From Ricinus communis (lineage: Eukaryota > Streptophyta > Magnoliopsida > Malpighiales > Euphorbiaceae): a stretch of DNA of 64,000 bases. Positions 34,718 to 47,110 of the stretch are shown here, piece by piece (the stretch's first letter is position 1; every line of letters starts with the position of its first letter). Where the stretch lies: the NCBI RefSeq assembly GCF_019578655.1, contig NC_063262.1:813582-877581 (forward strand), given 5' to 3'. Both the position numbers and the translations under genes were made by a program. The notes under the pieces were generated by a model. It searched no databases. It had not been told where the DNA came from and saw nothing but the letters and a program-made list of their open reading frames with translations.

Positions 34718-37700
34718 GTATTTAACTAGAAGAAACTACGACTTTGAACATTGTTGTCCTGTGAATAAGAAGTGGCATTTGAAAGTTGTCAGCTATTCTA
34801 CCAAGACTCAAGTATTGCAGGTAATTATAAATAGTAAAATACAAAAAATAGTCATCCTGAATGCTCCTTTGCATGTTTCAATTTTACATTTCAGAGCATT
34901 ACACACGGAGAGATATCCTGTCAACAATGATTCATTTCAACAAAACATCAAAATTTAGACGAACCATGCTATGAAATTCATGGGATGAGGGAGGGGGCGG
35001 GAATCATAGATGTAGTCAGTTTAATGAATTAACATCCTTGATAAGAATAGTTTCCACTTGCAGGCAACAAAGAGTTCCAAGGAAATGTCAAGCATGGTGA
35101 GAAACAATTCGTGTGGATGGGCAGGAAATTTATTGTTAATGGCAGAGCTTCGGAGAAGGATACTAACCTTTAGGGATGTCATTGACCTTCCTCTTTGTGA
35201 TGGTTCTGGTCCCCTTCATGAGGTATTTGTCTATTTACTTCCGGTGACACCAAGGGAGCTTTTAATCTTAAGGTGACATTTATTTCTCAAGATTTTCCTG
35301 TCTTGAATCTTCTGGCAGTTGGTGATGGTCACTGTTGAAGATCTCTACAGCTTATACCCAAAGGTTGTAAACTGTAAATTGACAACAGAAATGGAAGAAA
35401 CCTCCTTAAATCAGGTTCATTTACCTGGAGTGCATATCAACATATTTAATTGTTAGTTTCAATTACTTGCTTCTGCAATCTGATAGGAAACAAACAATGA
35501 CACAGGAATTGCACCACCTTGATGATGCTCTGAAATGCATAGGAGATTCGTGGGCCAGAAATCACAAGTGGGTAACTAACATTGGCAATGATACAAGTGA
35601 CATTATGGAAGATATCACTCTGGAGCAACTTGGTAAATGCCTTTCCTTCTGCCAAAAATGCTATATAAATCGTATCATAATTCAACGCGATACATATTTT
35701 ATGTTGAAGGTCAAAAAGTCCTTAAAAAGCTCAACCACATGATTGACATCGCAAAGAAAATGTTCGATATAATGGAAGAAGATGAAATGGATAGTGGTGG
35801 CACGATACAAGATTTCACAATTGGAGATGCATTGACCGAGTCCTATTCAAACAAGAAACTCACATGTCCTTCTCCAGATACTCCAGCATCATTCTCTCCT
35901 GCAATTTCTTTCTCTGTGGAACTCAGTGAGTTTGCAAATGCTACATATGCCTCACCTTCTCCATTGCCTCCCAGAGTTAAGGCGGTGGAGAAATTGAGGC
36001 CAATTGAAATGAAGTACCTTCCATTCAACTTGTATCCTACAAAATCCGTTCAAAGTGAGATTCCCGTCAAAGTAATGGATCAAATAAGTGATTATGGGAA
36101 AGCAGACCAGCAAAATGTTTTGCCAGCTAAACTGACTAGTGAAGGACCAAAAGAATCTGTAGATTCTGAAACATTGCAAAAAATCCAAAGTTCTACCTCA
36201 AATGTGATGTCTCACTCAAAAGGACCAGCAGCAGTACCAAAGCCATCACCTCCAGCCGTAGCATCCAATCCTGCTCCAAATATGCCATCAAGCACTCCAT
36301 TGCCACCAGTCAATCTGCCTTCATATGGCACAGTACCTCCTTCTACACCAGCACCACCTTCTAGAGGATCAGTATCAGAGCCACCAATTCCCACATTACA
36401 GGCAAAAGGAGCTGAACCACCACCTCCCCCTCCACTTATAGAGGCAAAGGCCCTGCGCCCAAAGAAAAATACCAAACTAAAGAGATCAAGCAATATGGCA
36501 AATTTGTATAGGCTTCTCAAAGGCAAGGTAGAAGGGAGTAGTTTAAATGGTAAACCTTCTGAAGGAGGAAGACCTCAACTTGGAAAATCTGCAGGAGGAA
36601 AACAGGGAATGGCTGATGCACTGGCAGAGATGACAAAAAGGTAGGCTTCCAACTACTGCTGCTCATGGAATGTCAGACTAGAACAAAACTGTTATGGTTT
36701 ACTCTTACTTAGAACTCGATTTTCTTCTATGGACATCATAGATCGGCATATTTCCAACAGATTGAAGAGGATGTCAGGAAGCATGCCAAATTAATCATGG
36801 AGATCAAAGATGCTATCAAGTCCTTCCAAACCAAGGACATGGCTGAGCTTGTTAAATTTCACAAGCATGTGGAGCAACAATTGGAGAAATTGACTGATGA
36901 GACACAGGTGAGGTGACTGATCAATTCAGTGACTTCTACATCTTCAATTCTGAGCTATTTCACATATATAATGTGAATTGCTGACTCTCAAAAAGAAATT
37001 ACAAAAAAATAGCCCTGAATTCTTGGCCTAAAGTGAGGTGAAAACCTACCAATTCATCTCCTCAAATGCAGGTACTGGTAAAGTTTGAAGGGTTTCCAAT
37101 AAAGAAACTGGAATCACTGAGAACAGCAGCATCACTATATCTGAAATTAGAAGAGATAGCTACCAAACTGGAGAAGTGGAAAGTAATGCCTCCTTTGGAC
37201 CAGCACCTTGGCAAGGTTGAATCCTATTTTCACAAGGTAAACTCCCCTATACTCATGAAAAAACACTTTGGAGATTTCCTGACAACCCTTTTTGTCATAG
37301 TTCTGCATAATATTTGCAAGCAGATCAAAGGAGAAATAGATGCACTGGAAACAATTAAAGATGAAGAGTCAAAGCAGTTTCAGAGCAATAACATTCATTT
37401 CAACTTCAATATTTTGGTGCGAATCAAGGAATTAATGGTAGATGTTTCCTCAAGCTGCATGGAGGTTGCACTCAAGGTAGTAATTGTCTTTTTAGCTTTT
37501 CTTACTTCATTCTTTACCTTCTTAGGAAATAGGGAAGAAAAAAAAGAAAAACAAGAACTAGAACCTCTACAGAATATCCAATTCATAAGTACTTACAAAA
37601 AAACATGCTGATATGTTTGAACCTTTTGGCATATTGATTTCTGATTTAGGAAAGGAAGGACACAAAGGAAACAGAGTGTGCAAAAAGCATGCAGAAAGCT

Positions 37701-37853
37701 ACAGGCCAATCAAAGGCAACCTTAAAGGTGCTTTGGAGGACTTTTCAGCTAGCATTTCAGGTCTATAGCTTTGCAGGTGGACAGGATGATCGAGCTGATA
37801 TTTTGAGCAGAGAACTCGCATACGAAATAGAGACTGATCCTCAACCAGAGTGA
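34718..37853 (+). CDS. Proline-rich protein of the At4g04980 type, 5' end unresolved
   Basis: Plant-specific uncharacterised family, sometimes labelled hydroxyproline-rich glycoprotein; no catalytic domain is known. Exons supported: 34718-34820, 35064-35222, 35319-35414, 35506-35632, 35710-36640, 36742-36907, 37072-37236, 37324-37476, 37650-37853; about 700 residues, all phases closing. Early exons give LRRRILTFRDVIDLP and VTVEDLYSLYPK. The middle has ALKCIGDSWARNHKW. The large exon has a serine-rich part, a proline-rich block (about 36230-36450, with a PPPPPP run) and basic KRSSNMANLYRLLKGK. The C-terminal half (ADALAEMTKRSAYFQQIEEDV, LVKFHKHVEQQLEKL, FEGFPIKKLESLRTAASLY, LAYEIETDPQPE) is helical and coiled-coil-like. 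The fourth exon must start at 35506 (ACACAG acceptor), because the earlier AG at 35476 gives a stop. The helical end and proline block recall actin-regulating or organelle-movement proteins, but that is inference. Confidence 0.75.
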
Positions 37854-40609
37854 TGTTACTAGGATTTCTCTGATAAAATATACAATGGGACCTACTCTAA
37901 GCAAGCACAGTTTTTTTCCATGCCAAATTACTAAGTAAATTTTGACATCCTCAATATGATTGTAAATTGCAAGCTCAGAATCATATATGCCCATTTTAAT
38001 AAATTTAAGAAGCAGCAAAGGGACTCTTAATTTTCATTATAATGTTTTATGAATACATGGAGAAGACATGATATTACTTTCACTATTGCAGTTTTCCTTT
38101 ATCATAGCTTTTCAAGAAGATTATCTTAGAGTAGAGACCACCACAAAGAAAATAAGCAGGGTGGAGACTAAAACAGAAGATACAGGTTTAAATTTTGCAT
38201 TATATTAGCCATGGGATTTACTCCATAGCAGCAAAATACACTATCTACCGTCTAGATTACATAACTGAAAACCTACCACCTAGATTACAAAACTGAAAGT
38301 GTTGGTGAAAAGCCGATGATTCAGGACTGAAAGCAATTACATAATTATATCAGTCTAACTACTAACCAGTTTCCAATGAGGGATAGAGGTAGACTAGGAT
38401 TGGGGACTTTTGGTAGCTGAAAAGATAATCTCAACTAATGTTCTTTGTATCAGTTGAAACTACAAAAATATAAAAAAGTTTGTCATTTTCTTCGAGGACC
38501 TCTTGATTCCTATATCCAATATCATGTTAGCTCTAACAAATTCAAAATCCTATAGGACTTCGCAGCATGTCATTATATGATTGGCACATGGATCTACTTC
38601 ACATGTTTAAATTACAATTATATACATCATGTTCTATCAACTTAGAAAGGGTTTTCTGCTATTCCATGTGGTGTTCTTTCTTCAAAACTACTTTTTTTTC
38701 TTTACCTGAAGATTTCCATTATTACTTTCAGGATTAACTCCCACTGGTAATAAGGAACTAAAAACTACATTAGCAAAACAGTTTCAATACGGAGGTCCTA
38801 TTTTTGTATGTGTAGATGAAGCTTTCGGGGGTTTTTCTTGGTAACAGAAGGAGACCCGGAAGTAATCAGAAACCAAAATTCCAATCTCAGGAACCTAACC
38901 TAATTCTCAGTATAGTCATAAAATATTTAAAGAAGAAATGAAATGCATCGCTCACAAGCAATACAACAAACACCTAGATACCAATTTGATAAATTTCCAA
39001 ACCCGAAAGAAACCACCTTTGGCTTTGGATCAAGCACAAAAATCAAAAACAAAAACAAAAACCCTTTTAAACAAATGGAATGATGGTTAGAGAATTGTGA
39101 ATTAATCATTATAAGAACATTGTCTTTCACATATCTCAAGAACAGCAGTAATACTCTATTGACTATGCAGACTTTCCTTTATACATAAGCAAGAAAAAGG
39201 ACCCACCTTTGTGCGCGTACTTGCATGCCAACAACAGTTGGTCACCGGCACAAAAACATTGAGACAGAGATAGGTGGGTTTGATTACCTGTTCTTTTGAC
39301 AGAACAGCAGTTACGATTGACTAACAACGACGCAGTCCTTTATTTGTTTTAGCATTTCTGTAAACTCCAGAGTTTCAGCTTTATCCAACATGTCTTGTAT
39401 GATTATGTTGATACAAATTTACATTTCGAAAAAAAATAAAAATAAATCCAAATAATATGTTTTTAACAATAAGATTAATTTTCTAAATAGTAAAAAACTT
39501 GGCGAGCAGAACATTCAGTTAGCTGGACAAATACAAGAAGAGTCTAGTAACATTTGCTACCTAATTTGCAGGCCTGTGTTGGTCCAAGACAGCCCTAATA
39601 TGGTTGTTGTCTTTCACAAATTTCTTTCTAAGTCTCTTGTTGTCTCATGGAATAGCAGAATTCTTTACTAATACAGTTGAAGAGGTTGAGAGAATCAGTT
39701 TTGCATAATAGCTTGACAATAATTGATTCTACACTGGAATTTCAACGCTTCTTTCACGGGCAGGGTTTCTGCAGCTGCAGCTCCAGCAGAGGCAACAGTA
39801 TCTAACAAAATTCCTCCAACCATCAGCCATCTGGCCTTGATAGTTTCTCCAAACAGTCTCAATGCCTAAAATATCAACTTTTAGAACTGAAAGAAGTATC
39901 ACAATTCAGTTTGATAGTTACAGGAGAGTGTTATTGAAATAGTATATATTTTTAATAGAATTTATTAAAAAAATACATGTAAATAATGATATTAATTAAT
40001 CAAAATATATGCCATAGCAAATATTCTTTATTTATTTTTCCTGTTAATTAGCACTACAACTATCATAATATGATATTAAAATTTTAGCATAAAATGGACC
40101 AATCAAAAGTAAGAAAAAAATACATGCCATATTTTAAAAACATTAATTCAAAGTGTTATATTTATATTGTGTAGGTTAATTTCTTTCCCAAGTGATAACA
40201 TTAAAAAATCTTCATTTTTTCTAAATAATTGATGAAAATTATTCATTTATCTAATTTACATGCATTACTCATATATCAATGGTAAAATGTGTTGCTTTAC
40301 AGTGTCACAGCAGGTAAAGAAAAATGTGAGAAGTGGAGCAGTTTTTTTCGCTCGCACGCTGAGAAGTATGCACCACTTTCTTACAAATATTCAAACCCAC
40401 TTCTCCTAACTGCCATCATTGATCATGTACTTCCATGTTCCCTTTTAGTTTGTTTCAGTTAGCTTCTCCAACTACTTCTCTCTAATCTCTACTACACTGA
40501 CTTGAACCCACTTCCAGTCTCTTCTTCTTCTTCTTTTCTACAACGGCAAGTACTAGTACTAGTGCTTGTTTTAAAGAAACAAGAGAAGATATAGTGCAAT
40601 TTTGCAAAG
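37854..40609. other. Spacer with an orphan exon-like block
   Basis: AT-rich, with no complete gene. A coding-like minus-strand block lies at 39695-39865. The right end (about 40300-40609) contains the leader and promoter of the IST1-like gene, including a CTT-rich stretch near 40520-40540. Confidence 0.45.
39695..39865 (-). other. Orphan terminal-exon-like block
   Basis: The minus strand has an acceptor-like TTTTAG followed by 56 open codons and a TGA. The translation is ALRLFGETIKARWLMVGGI..., then an alanine-rich DTVASAGAAAAETLPVKEA segment. Composition is much more GC-rich than the surroundings, as in a real exon. I do not recognise the family and found no upstream exon between here and the IST1-like gene start at 40610, so it is probably a fragment captured from another gene. 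Confidence 0.35.
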
Positions 40610-43080
40610 ATGTTTGACATCTTGTTTGGATGGAGAAAAGCTTCTAAATGGTGTGTAACTAAGTAACTATTTGTGGGTATGATAAGTTTTTCCTTTTATT
40701 AATAAGGACTGTGTTTTGTGTTTCGTTTGTTGCAGCAAGAGGCTGATTAAGCGAGTTCAGTGTAGACTCGAGCTGTTGAAAAGCAAAAGGCATTCAATTG
40801 TGAGGCAATTAAGAGAGGACGTTGCTCAGCTTATCAAGATTGGCTACGATGATATTGCCTGTAATCGGGTAATGTATATTTCTATAGATCCTCCCACAGA
40901 CAAAATTCCGATATTTTTCTTTAATTTGAATATTGCAGATTCCCCTGTTTTCTCTTTTTCTTTTTTGCTCTGTTTTTGTTGATTCTGGTACAAACCTTTA
41001 CTGCCTTGGTGATAAGTATTCTCAATTTCAGGCTGAGCATCTCTTTAACGACGAAACAACAGTTTCAATCTATGAATTATTGGAGAATTTCTGCGAATTC
41101 GTTATCGCCCACCTATCCTATATCCGCAGGCACAAGTATGTTTAATAAGCAATTTTCCTTTTTGACTACTAGATAAGATTTTTTTTTAATCTTCAAAAAG
41201 CATGATCAATCTTTGAAATTATCAGGGATTGTCCTAATGACATCAATGAAGCAGTTTCGAGTCTTATATTTGCCTCTGCAAGATGTGGTGATCTACCTGA
41301 GCTTCGTGCTATTCGGAAACTTTTTGGAGAGCGTTATGGCCAGAGATTTGCAATGACAGCTCTTGAACTGTTGCCTGGCAATCTTGTGAACTTGCAGGTT
41401 CTTATCAAATATCTAGATGAAGTTATTTTGTATCTTGTCATTTAAATTTAGTATAAGAACTTTATCGGGTTACAAATTATAACTGCAGATAAAAGAGAAA
41501 CTTTCTATCAATTCAGTTCCTGATGATGTAAAGCGAAAATTGGTCGATGAGATAGCTAGAGATTACTGCCTCAGGCCAGAGATCTTGGCAATTGAATACA
41601 CTTCCGAACTTCAGCAACAGGTAAGCCATTGTTGATGCTTCCGTTAACAGGCCTAAAGTAATTTGTGTAGTACTTTTATCAGATTTAGTTCCAAGTCCTT
41701 TGTTCCATGTAGTCACAGGTGAAAGAGCATGATGGCACTGTAGGATCTTGCAAAGTGGTAACTACTAATGCTGATGGTATGGAAAGAAATGCCATACATG
41801 CAGATGGAATATCTACTATCATGAATCTAACCATACATTCCGGTGATCAGAACCAGGATGATATGATTAGTACTTGCATTAGTTCTTCTATAGTTGAGCA
41901 ATCTTCATCAGATACAATGGAGTCTCCGAAGTGTAGTTTTGCTGGACTTCGTCCCAAATTTGAAGCTGTTGCTTCAAATACTAAAGGAAGTCAGATAACT
42001 AGAAGGGCTAACATTCCCGCCACAGATCAGGATGAAGTGCGAAAAATGACAGCTGCTTCTTCAGAAAGTTTGCCTCAGTTTCCTGAGGAAATGATAGTCT
42101 ATCTTGATGACGTAGAGGAGGTTCAACATTCCATTGCGAAAGAAGGTAGCTCTCACGACCAAAGCATTTTCAAGTTCAAATCAACTATACTGAATAAGAA
42201 CAAGGAAGGCGAGGGTAAATATATGGATCCATATGAATCATGCAGTGATTGCTCAAGCTCAAGTAGCACCAGAAGGAGAGTTAAGGCTGCTAAGAAAAGA
42301 ACAAGGAGGCGATCTTTGTCTCGAGAAAATTTGACTGTGAAGGATATTCATTGCGTGATTTATTATGAGAAGCCAAACAAGAGATCAACAACTCCTGGAT
42401 CCCATCTTCGCAATAAGCATTACAGGGAGAATTTCGTGCGTAGCAAAGAGCATTCCTTCCATGGAGAGAAGAGGCGAAATCAGCCTCAATCCTGCCAGTG
42501 TTTTAATCCTGAAGCTGAAGACTGCTGCTTGAACAATTTATGTTACTTTTGTACTGGAGATGGCAGAGATACCAAGGAAGTTCATTTTTTAAAGCATGAC
42601 ATAATTCCTCACGGACTAGAACGAAAAGGTGACCGTAATTATTTTCGCTGTTGTGAATGTTCTAAGATTATTGTAGAGTCGGATGCAGACATGGAACGGT
42701 ATTCCTATCCTCCCAGGCCTCAAAGAAGAAGCTGCGATTTTGGTGATATTGAACATGATTCTTTTACTAACGCAGAAGTCAAGCCTTATAAGCAGAGCAA
42801 GACAACGAAAGGCAAGGCAAATGGATTTGATTCTCCGGGCAGGGATGTTGCTACTAATGATTCATTGACGAGAAATGTAACAAAGCCTCCTTATTTGAGA
42901 GCCATGACGATGCCCCAAGAACGATCTAAAGGCAGTCAAGGAGACGATATTTTCCGATATTCCAGGTCATTTCCTGCTCAGACTTCCAATCATGTTCATC
43001 CCAAGTTGCCAGACTACGATGAGATTGCAGCTAAGTTCATTGCTCTTAAGAAAGAGCACCTGCAGAATAAAACTTACTGA
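40610..43080 (+). CDS. IST1-like ESCRT-III regulator, six exons
   Basis: IST1-like (ISTL) protein. The family binds ESCRT-III and Vps4/SKD1 at endosomes and modulates multivesicular body sorting. Exons: 40610-40650, 40736-40868, 41032-41135, 41226-41397, 41489-41620, 41719-43080; 647 residues, phases exact. MFDILFGWRKASKCKRLIK opens the IST1 domain (about 5-180), with LKSKRHSIVRQLREDVAQL, YDDIACNRAEHLF, YELLENFCEFV, SARCGDLPELRAIRKLFGERYG and VPDDVKRKLVDEIARDYCL, all characteristic. The long last exon is the variable hydrophilic tail of plant ISTLs: serine-rich, a basic RRRVKAAKKRTRRR patch (possible NLS), cysteine groups near residues 450-510, and a C-terminal KLPDYDEIAAKFIALKKE helix that looks like a conserved MIM-type Vps4-binding tail (inference). 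Confidence 0.92.
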
Positions 43081-44554
43081 AGAATATGATTGTGTAGAAT
43101 TTGCAATTTTTTTGTCAGGAAAGGTTCTAGAGTGATTTTTCAATGCTAATGGTTCCTTGAAATAAAAGACTCTTTATTGTGCTTCTGTTGTTCTTTCCAA
43201 TTTGAAGCATTTATGGCTCAATTGATGATTTATATCTTACAAAACTGTAACAAATTTAAAGAAAACTACTCAATGCTATTACTTTTATCATAAATAATTT
43301 TTTTTCCAATTTTAAAAAATAGAACCGTACTTTTTTATTAAATATGTATATAATTTGACTAATAAGAAAATAAATGCATATAATAATAAAATCTAATAAA
43401 TAGCATAACTAGCAATATTAGGATTAAATTCAATATTTTAGGATTCTTTTTCTTTCAATTAATAACAATGAACAAAAATAATATGTTATTTTTTAGAATT
43501 AGTATTAGAATTTAATTAGAAAATTAACTTATTAGTTAATATATTAATTTTATTGGTATAAATTAGCATAATAATGATTACACATGGAAATATTAATGTG
43601 GGCATGTTAGAAAAAAGAATTCGTATAAATTAGGGTTTTTTTTATTTATTGCACATGGGTTGTATCTTTATGTAATGTTAATATTTTAAATATGAGTATC
43701 ACCACTGACGAAGGAAATGAAATGAAATAGTTAATGGCAATTAGTAGGCTTAAGCTTCCTGCTTCTTTGTCTAAACTTAATGCTCTATTACATTCTGTTG
43801 TTAATTCAAACTTACCAATGAAGTCAAACCCGTTCTCAATGTCTACTGCCCTTTTATTTTTTTCTTCAGAAAGGAAAGTAATTTCAGTGTTTGAATTCAC
43901 CTCTCTGGAAGATTATGATTACTATTTTGTTCTAACAAAACTTTCTGGAAGTTCAAATTCTGAATATAAATGGTCCATTCCACCATTACTAGTAATATGT
44001 TTGAAGAGAAAAAATGTCAGTAAAATATTCTCCTTCTAGACCTGGTTTAACATATATAACAAGTCTCCATCAACGGAAAACTAATCGAATCAACAATAGT
44101 AAACAAAAACCAGCTGGGTGGCGAGAAGGAGAAACAAGTGAGCCCACACTAACAGCGAAGGGCGGCTTTGCTGTCAAATAATTCATTTCTGTACATGTTT
44201 AACAAGGTTTGAATTAGTTTGCATTCATAATCTCACAGCCTGAAAATGACTTCAGTATCATTATTGAATCGAAGTTTATTAGTACAGATGCGCCTAATCA
44301 GGGGCACGGTGACGACCTTGGAAGCAACATAGAAAAATTATTGACAAGGTCACATTTTCCACGAGGACTACGAGTTCTTAGTGCATTTCAACATCTCAAC
44401 AGCTCATTCGTTTCTTTATTGTGCAAAACAAACGCCCTCATAAATGCCTCACCTGCCAAGATTTAAAATGGTCTGTTTCATACATTAGTACCCTTCTTCT
44501 TCCTCCATTATTATTCTACCACTACACTACAACAAAAACATACCGAATAAGATA
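43081..44554. other. Spacer before the lectin receptor kinase
   Basis: The 3' UTR of the IST1-like gene, then AT-rich sequence with no supported gene, then the promoter and leader of the receptor kinase. The open frame near 43734-44039 has no recognised domain. Confidence 0.4.
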
Positions 44555-47110
44555 ATGATTTTCAGGATTAATCATCCACCATTTCTGTTCTTTTTCTTTC
44601 TTTTTCTGCTTCCGTCATTTAAAGTTGCAGAAATTATTACACCAGGTTCAATTCTTTTTGCCTCCAACACAGGCCAATCTTGGACTTCTGATAACGAAAC
44701 TTTTTCACTTGGTTTTATCCCTCTTAACCCGCAAACTTCTCCTCCATCCTTTCTTGCTGCCATTTCTTATTCTGGTGGTGTCCCCATATGGTCTGCAGGT
44801 ACTACTCCTGTTGACGTATCTGCTTCTCTCCATTTCCTCTCCACAGGAACTCTCCGCCTCCTCAATGGTTCTGGTCACATACTCTGGGACTCTAACACAG
44901 AGAAACTTGGAGTGTCCTCTGCTTCACTTGAAGAGAATGGAAATTTAGTTCTCAGAAACGGTAATGCAGCTGTCTGGTCAAGCTTTGATAACCCTGTTGA
45001 TACAATAGTCCCAACTCAGAATTTCACAGTTGGTAAGGTTTTACTATCTGGGGTTTACTCTTTTAGTCTTCTTAGCTTTGGTAACATAACTCTGAGATGG
45101 AATAACAGTATTACGTATTGGAGTGAAGGTTTGAATTCTTCATTCAACAGTGGGAATACTAGTTTAACTTCTCCAAGTTTAGGATTGCAAACTGTTGGAA
45201 CTCTTTCTCTTTTTGATCAAACTTTGCCTGCGGTTGGAGCAGTTATGGTTTATAGTGATGATTATGCTGAAGGAGGTGATGTATTAAGGTTTTTAAAACT
45301 AGATAATGATGGGAATTTGAGGATTTATAGCTCTGAAAGAGGGAGTGGGACGCAAACAGTGAGATGGGCAGCTGTTGAAGATCAGTGTAGAGTTTATGGA
45401 TACTGTGGCGATATGGGAATTTGTAGTTATAATGCTACTGGTCCACTTTGTGGTTGCCCGTCTCAAAACTTTGATCTAGTTGATCCAAATGATAGTAGAA
45501 AAGGGTGTAAGAGGAAAATGGAGTTAGAGGATTGTCCAGGGAATCTGACAATGTTAGATTTGGAGCATACACTGCTCTTGACATATCCTCCACAAAGCAT
45601 TTTTGCTGGTGGTGAAGAATCAGAGGTTTTCTTTGTGGCTGTATCAGCTTGTAGATTGAATTGTCTAAGGGATGCGACGAGTTGTGAAGGTTCTACTCTG
45701 TTGTCTGATGGCTCAGGCCAGTGTTACCTTAAAAGGCCTGGCTTTCTTACTGGTTACTGGAATCCTGCGCTTCCTTCCACTTCACATATTAAGGTTTGCC
45801 CGCCGGTTATTCCAAATCCATTACCGTCATTGCAGGTTTCTGGAGAGAACTATGGTTGGAAAGTTCAAGGTTGGGCTTTAATCGTCGAGGGAGTAGCTAT
45901 TGTTTTAGGTTTGGTCAGCTTGGAAGTTGGTCTGTGGTTTTGGTGTTGTAGAAACAGCTCAAAATCTGGAGGTCAATCTGCGCAATATGCACTTCTTGAG
46001 TATGCTTCTGGTGCTCCAGTCCAGTTTTGGTACAAAGACCTTCAAAGCGCAACAAAAGGGTTCAAGGAGAAGCTAGGAACTGGAGGATTTGGGAGTGTGT
46101 ACAAAGGGGTTCTCGTTAATGGAATGGTAGTTGCAGTGAAACAACTTGAAGGAATTGAACAAGGTGAGAAACAATTCAGAATGGAGGTTGGTACTATAAG
46201 CAGCACTCACCATTTGAACTTGGTGAGACTAATTGGTTTTTGTTCTGAAGGGCGACACAGATTGTTAGTATATGAGTTTATGAAAAATGGATCTCTCGAT
46301 CAATTTCTTTTCAACACAGATAATAATCAAATGGGGAAACCGTTGAATTGGGAGCAAAGGTTTAACATTGCCCTTGGCACAGCCAAGGCGATCACATACC
46401 TTCACGAGGAGTGTCGTGACTGCATTGTTCATTGTGATATAAAGCCTGAAAATATTCTCTTGGACGAGAATTACACTGCCAAAGTCTCCGATTTTGGACT
46501 CGCAAAGCTGATCCATTCCAAGGAGCATAGGTACAAGACGTTGGCAAGCATAAGAGGCACTAGGGGATATTTAGCACCAGAATGGATTGCAAATCTTCCA
46601 ATAACATCAAAATCTGATATTTATAGTTACGGCATGGTTTTGTTGGAGATAGTGAGCGGAAGAAGGAATTTCGAAGTGTCTGCAGAAACAAATATGAAAA
46701 AGTTTTCTGTGTGGGCTTATGAAAAGTTTGAGATAGGTAATGTCGAGGGAATTGTTGACAGAAGGTTAGCTGACCAAGAAGTGGATATGGAGCAAGTAAA
46801 GAGGGCAATTCAAGTCAGCTTTTGGTGCATCCAGGAGCAACCCTCTCAGCGGCCAAGGATGGGAAAAATTGTCCAGATGCTAGAAGGGATTGCAGAGATT
46901 GATAGGCCGCCTGCCATTGTGGCAAATCCTGAAGGGTCTAGTAGTGAGACTAGTTTGTGCTTGAGCAGCAATATAAGCAGCGTCTCCCAGGCAGCCTCGG
47001 CACCTGATCCTCCCTCATCTTCAGCATTCCAAGCAGAACGGTTTTCAACTTTCGCTTCGGATAAGAATTCGGAAAAGGCATCTTCTTCTCTTTTGTTTCC
47101 AAGAAACTAA
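44555..47110 (+). CDS. G-type lectin S-receptor-like Ser/Thr kinase, intronless
   Basis: Plasma-membrane receptor kinase of the SD-1/SD-2 S-domain class, similar in architecture to Arabidopsis At1g34300; 851 residues in one exon. A hydrophobic signal peptide occupies about 1-25. The B-lectin domain follows (FSLGFIPLN, VPIWSAGTTPV, ENGNLVLRNGNAAVWSSFDNPVDT). Then come an S-locus-like region, an EGF-like segment (CRVYGYCGDMGICSY) and a PAN-like cysteine region. The transmembrane helix is at about 437-460. The kinase has the Gly loop LGTGGFGSVYKG at about 506, VAVKQLEG, the catalytic loop HCDIKPEN at 626-633, DFG at 646-648 and GTRGYLAPEW. HCD instead of HRD makes it a non-RD kinase, a class enriched in immune receptors. 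The ligand is unknown. No truncation or lost catalytic residue seen. Confidence 0.94.
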   Translation: MIFRINHPPFLFFFFLFLLPSFKVAEIITPGSILFASNTGQSWTSDNETFSLGFIPLNPQTSPPSFLAAISYSGGVPIWSAGTTPVDVSASLHFLSTGTLRLLNGSGHILWDSNTEKLGVSSASLEENGNLVLRNGNAAVWSSFDNPVDTIVPTQNFTVGKVLLSGVYSFSLLSFGNITLRWNNSITYWSEGLNSSFNSGNTSLTSPSLGLQTVGTLSLFDQTLPAVGAVMVYSDDYAEGGDVLRFLKLDNDGNLRIYSSERGSGTQTVRWAAVEDQCRVYGYCGDMGICSYNATGPLCGCPSQNFDLVDPNDSRKGCKRKMELEDCPGNLTMLDLEHTLLLTYPPQSIFAGGEESEVFFVAVSACRLNCLRDATSCEGSTLLSDGSGQCYLKRPGFLTGYWNPALPSTSHIKVCPPVIPNPLPSLQVSGENYGWKVQGWALIVEGVAIVLGLVSLEVGLWFWCCRNSSKSGGQSAQYALLEYASGAPVQFWYKDLQSATKGFKEKLGTGGFGSVYKGVLVNGMVVAVKQLEGIEQGEKQFRMEVGTISSTHHLNLVRLIGFCSEGRHRLLVYEFMKNGSLDQFLFNTDNNQMGKPLNWEQRFNIALGTAKAITYLHEECRDCIVHCDIKPENILLDENYTAKVSDFGLAKLIHSKEHRYKTLASIRGTRGYLAPEWIANLPITSKSDIYSYGMVLLEIVSGRRNFEVSAETNMKKFSVWAYEKFEIGNVEGIVDRRLADQEVDMEQVKRAIQVSFWCIQEQPSQRPRMGKIVQMLEGIAEIDRPPAIVANPEGSSSETSLCLSSNISSVSQAASAPDPPSSSAFQAERFSTFASDKNSEKASSSLLFPRN

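Noticed and set aside
36212..36526. Antisense glycine-rich open frame
   Set aside because: It mirrors the proline-rich block of the plus-strand gene (CCN codons read as GGN).
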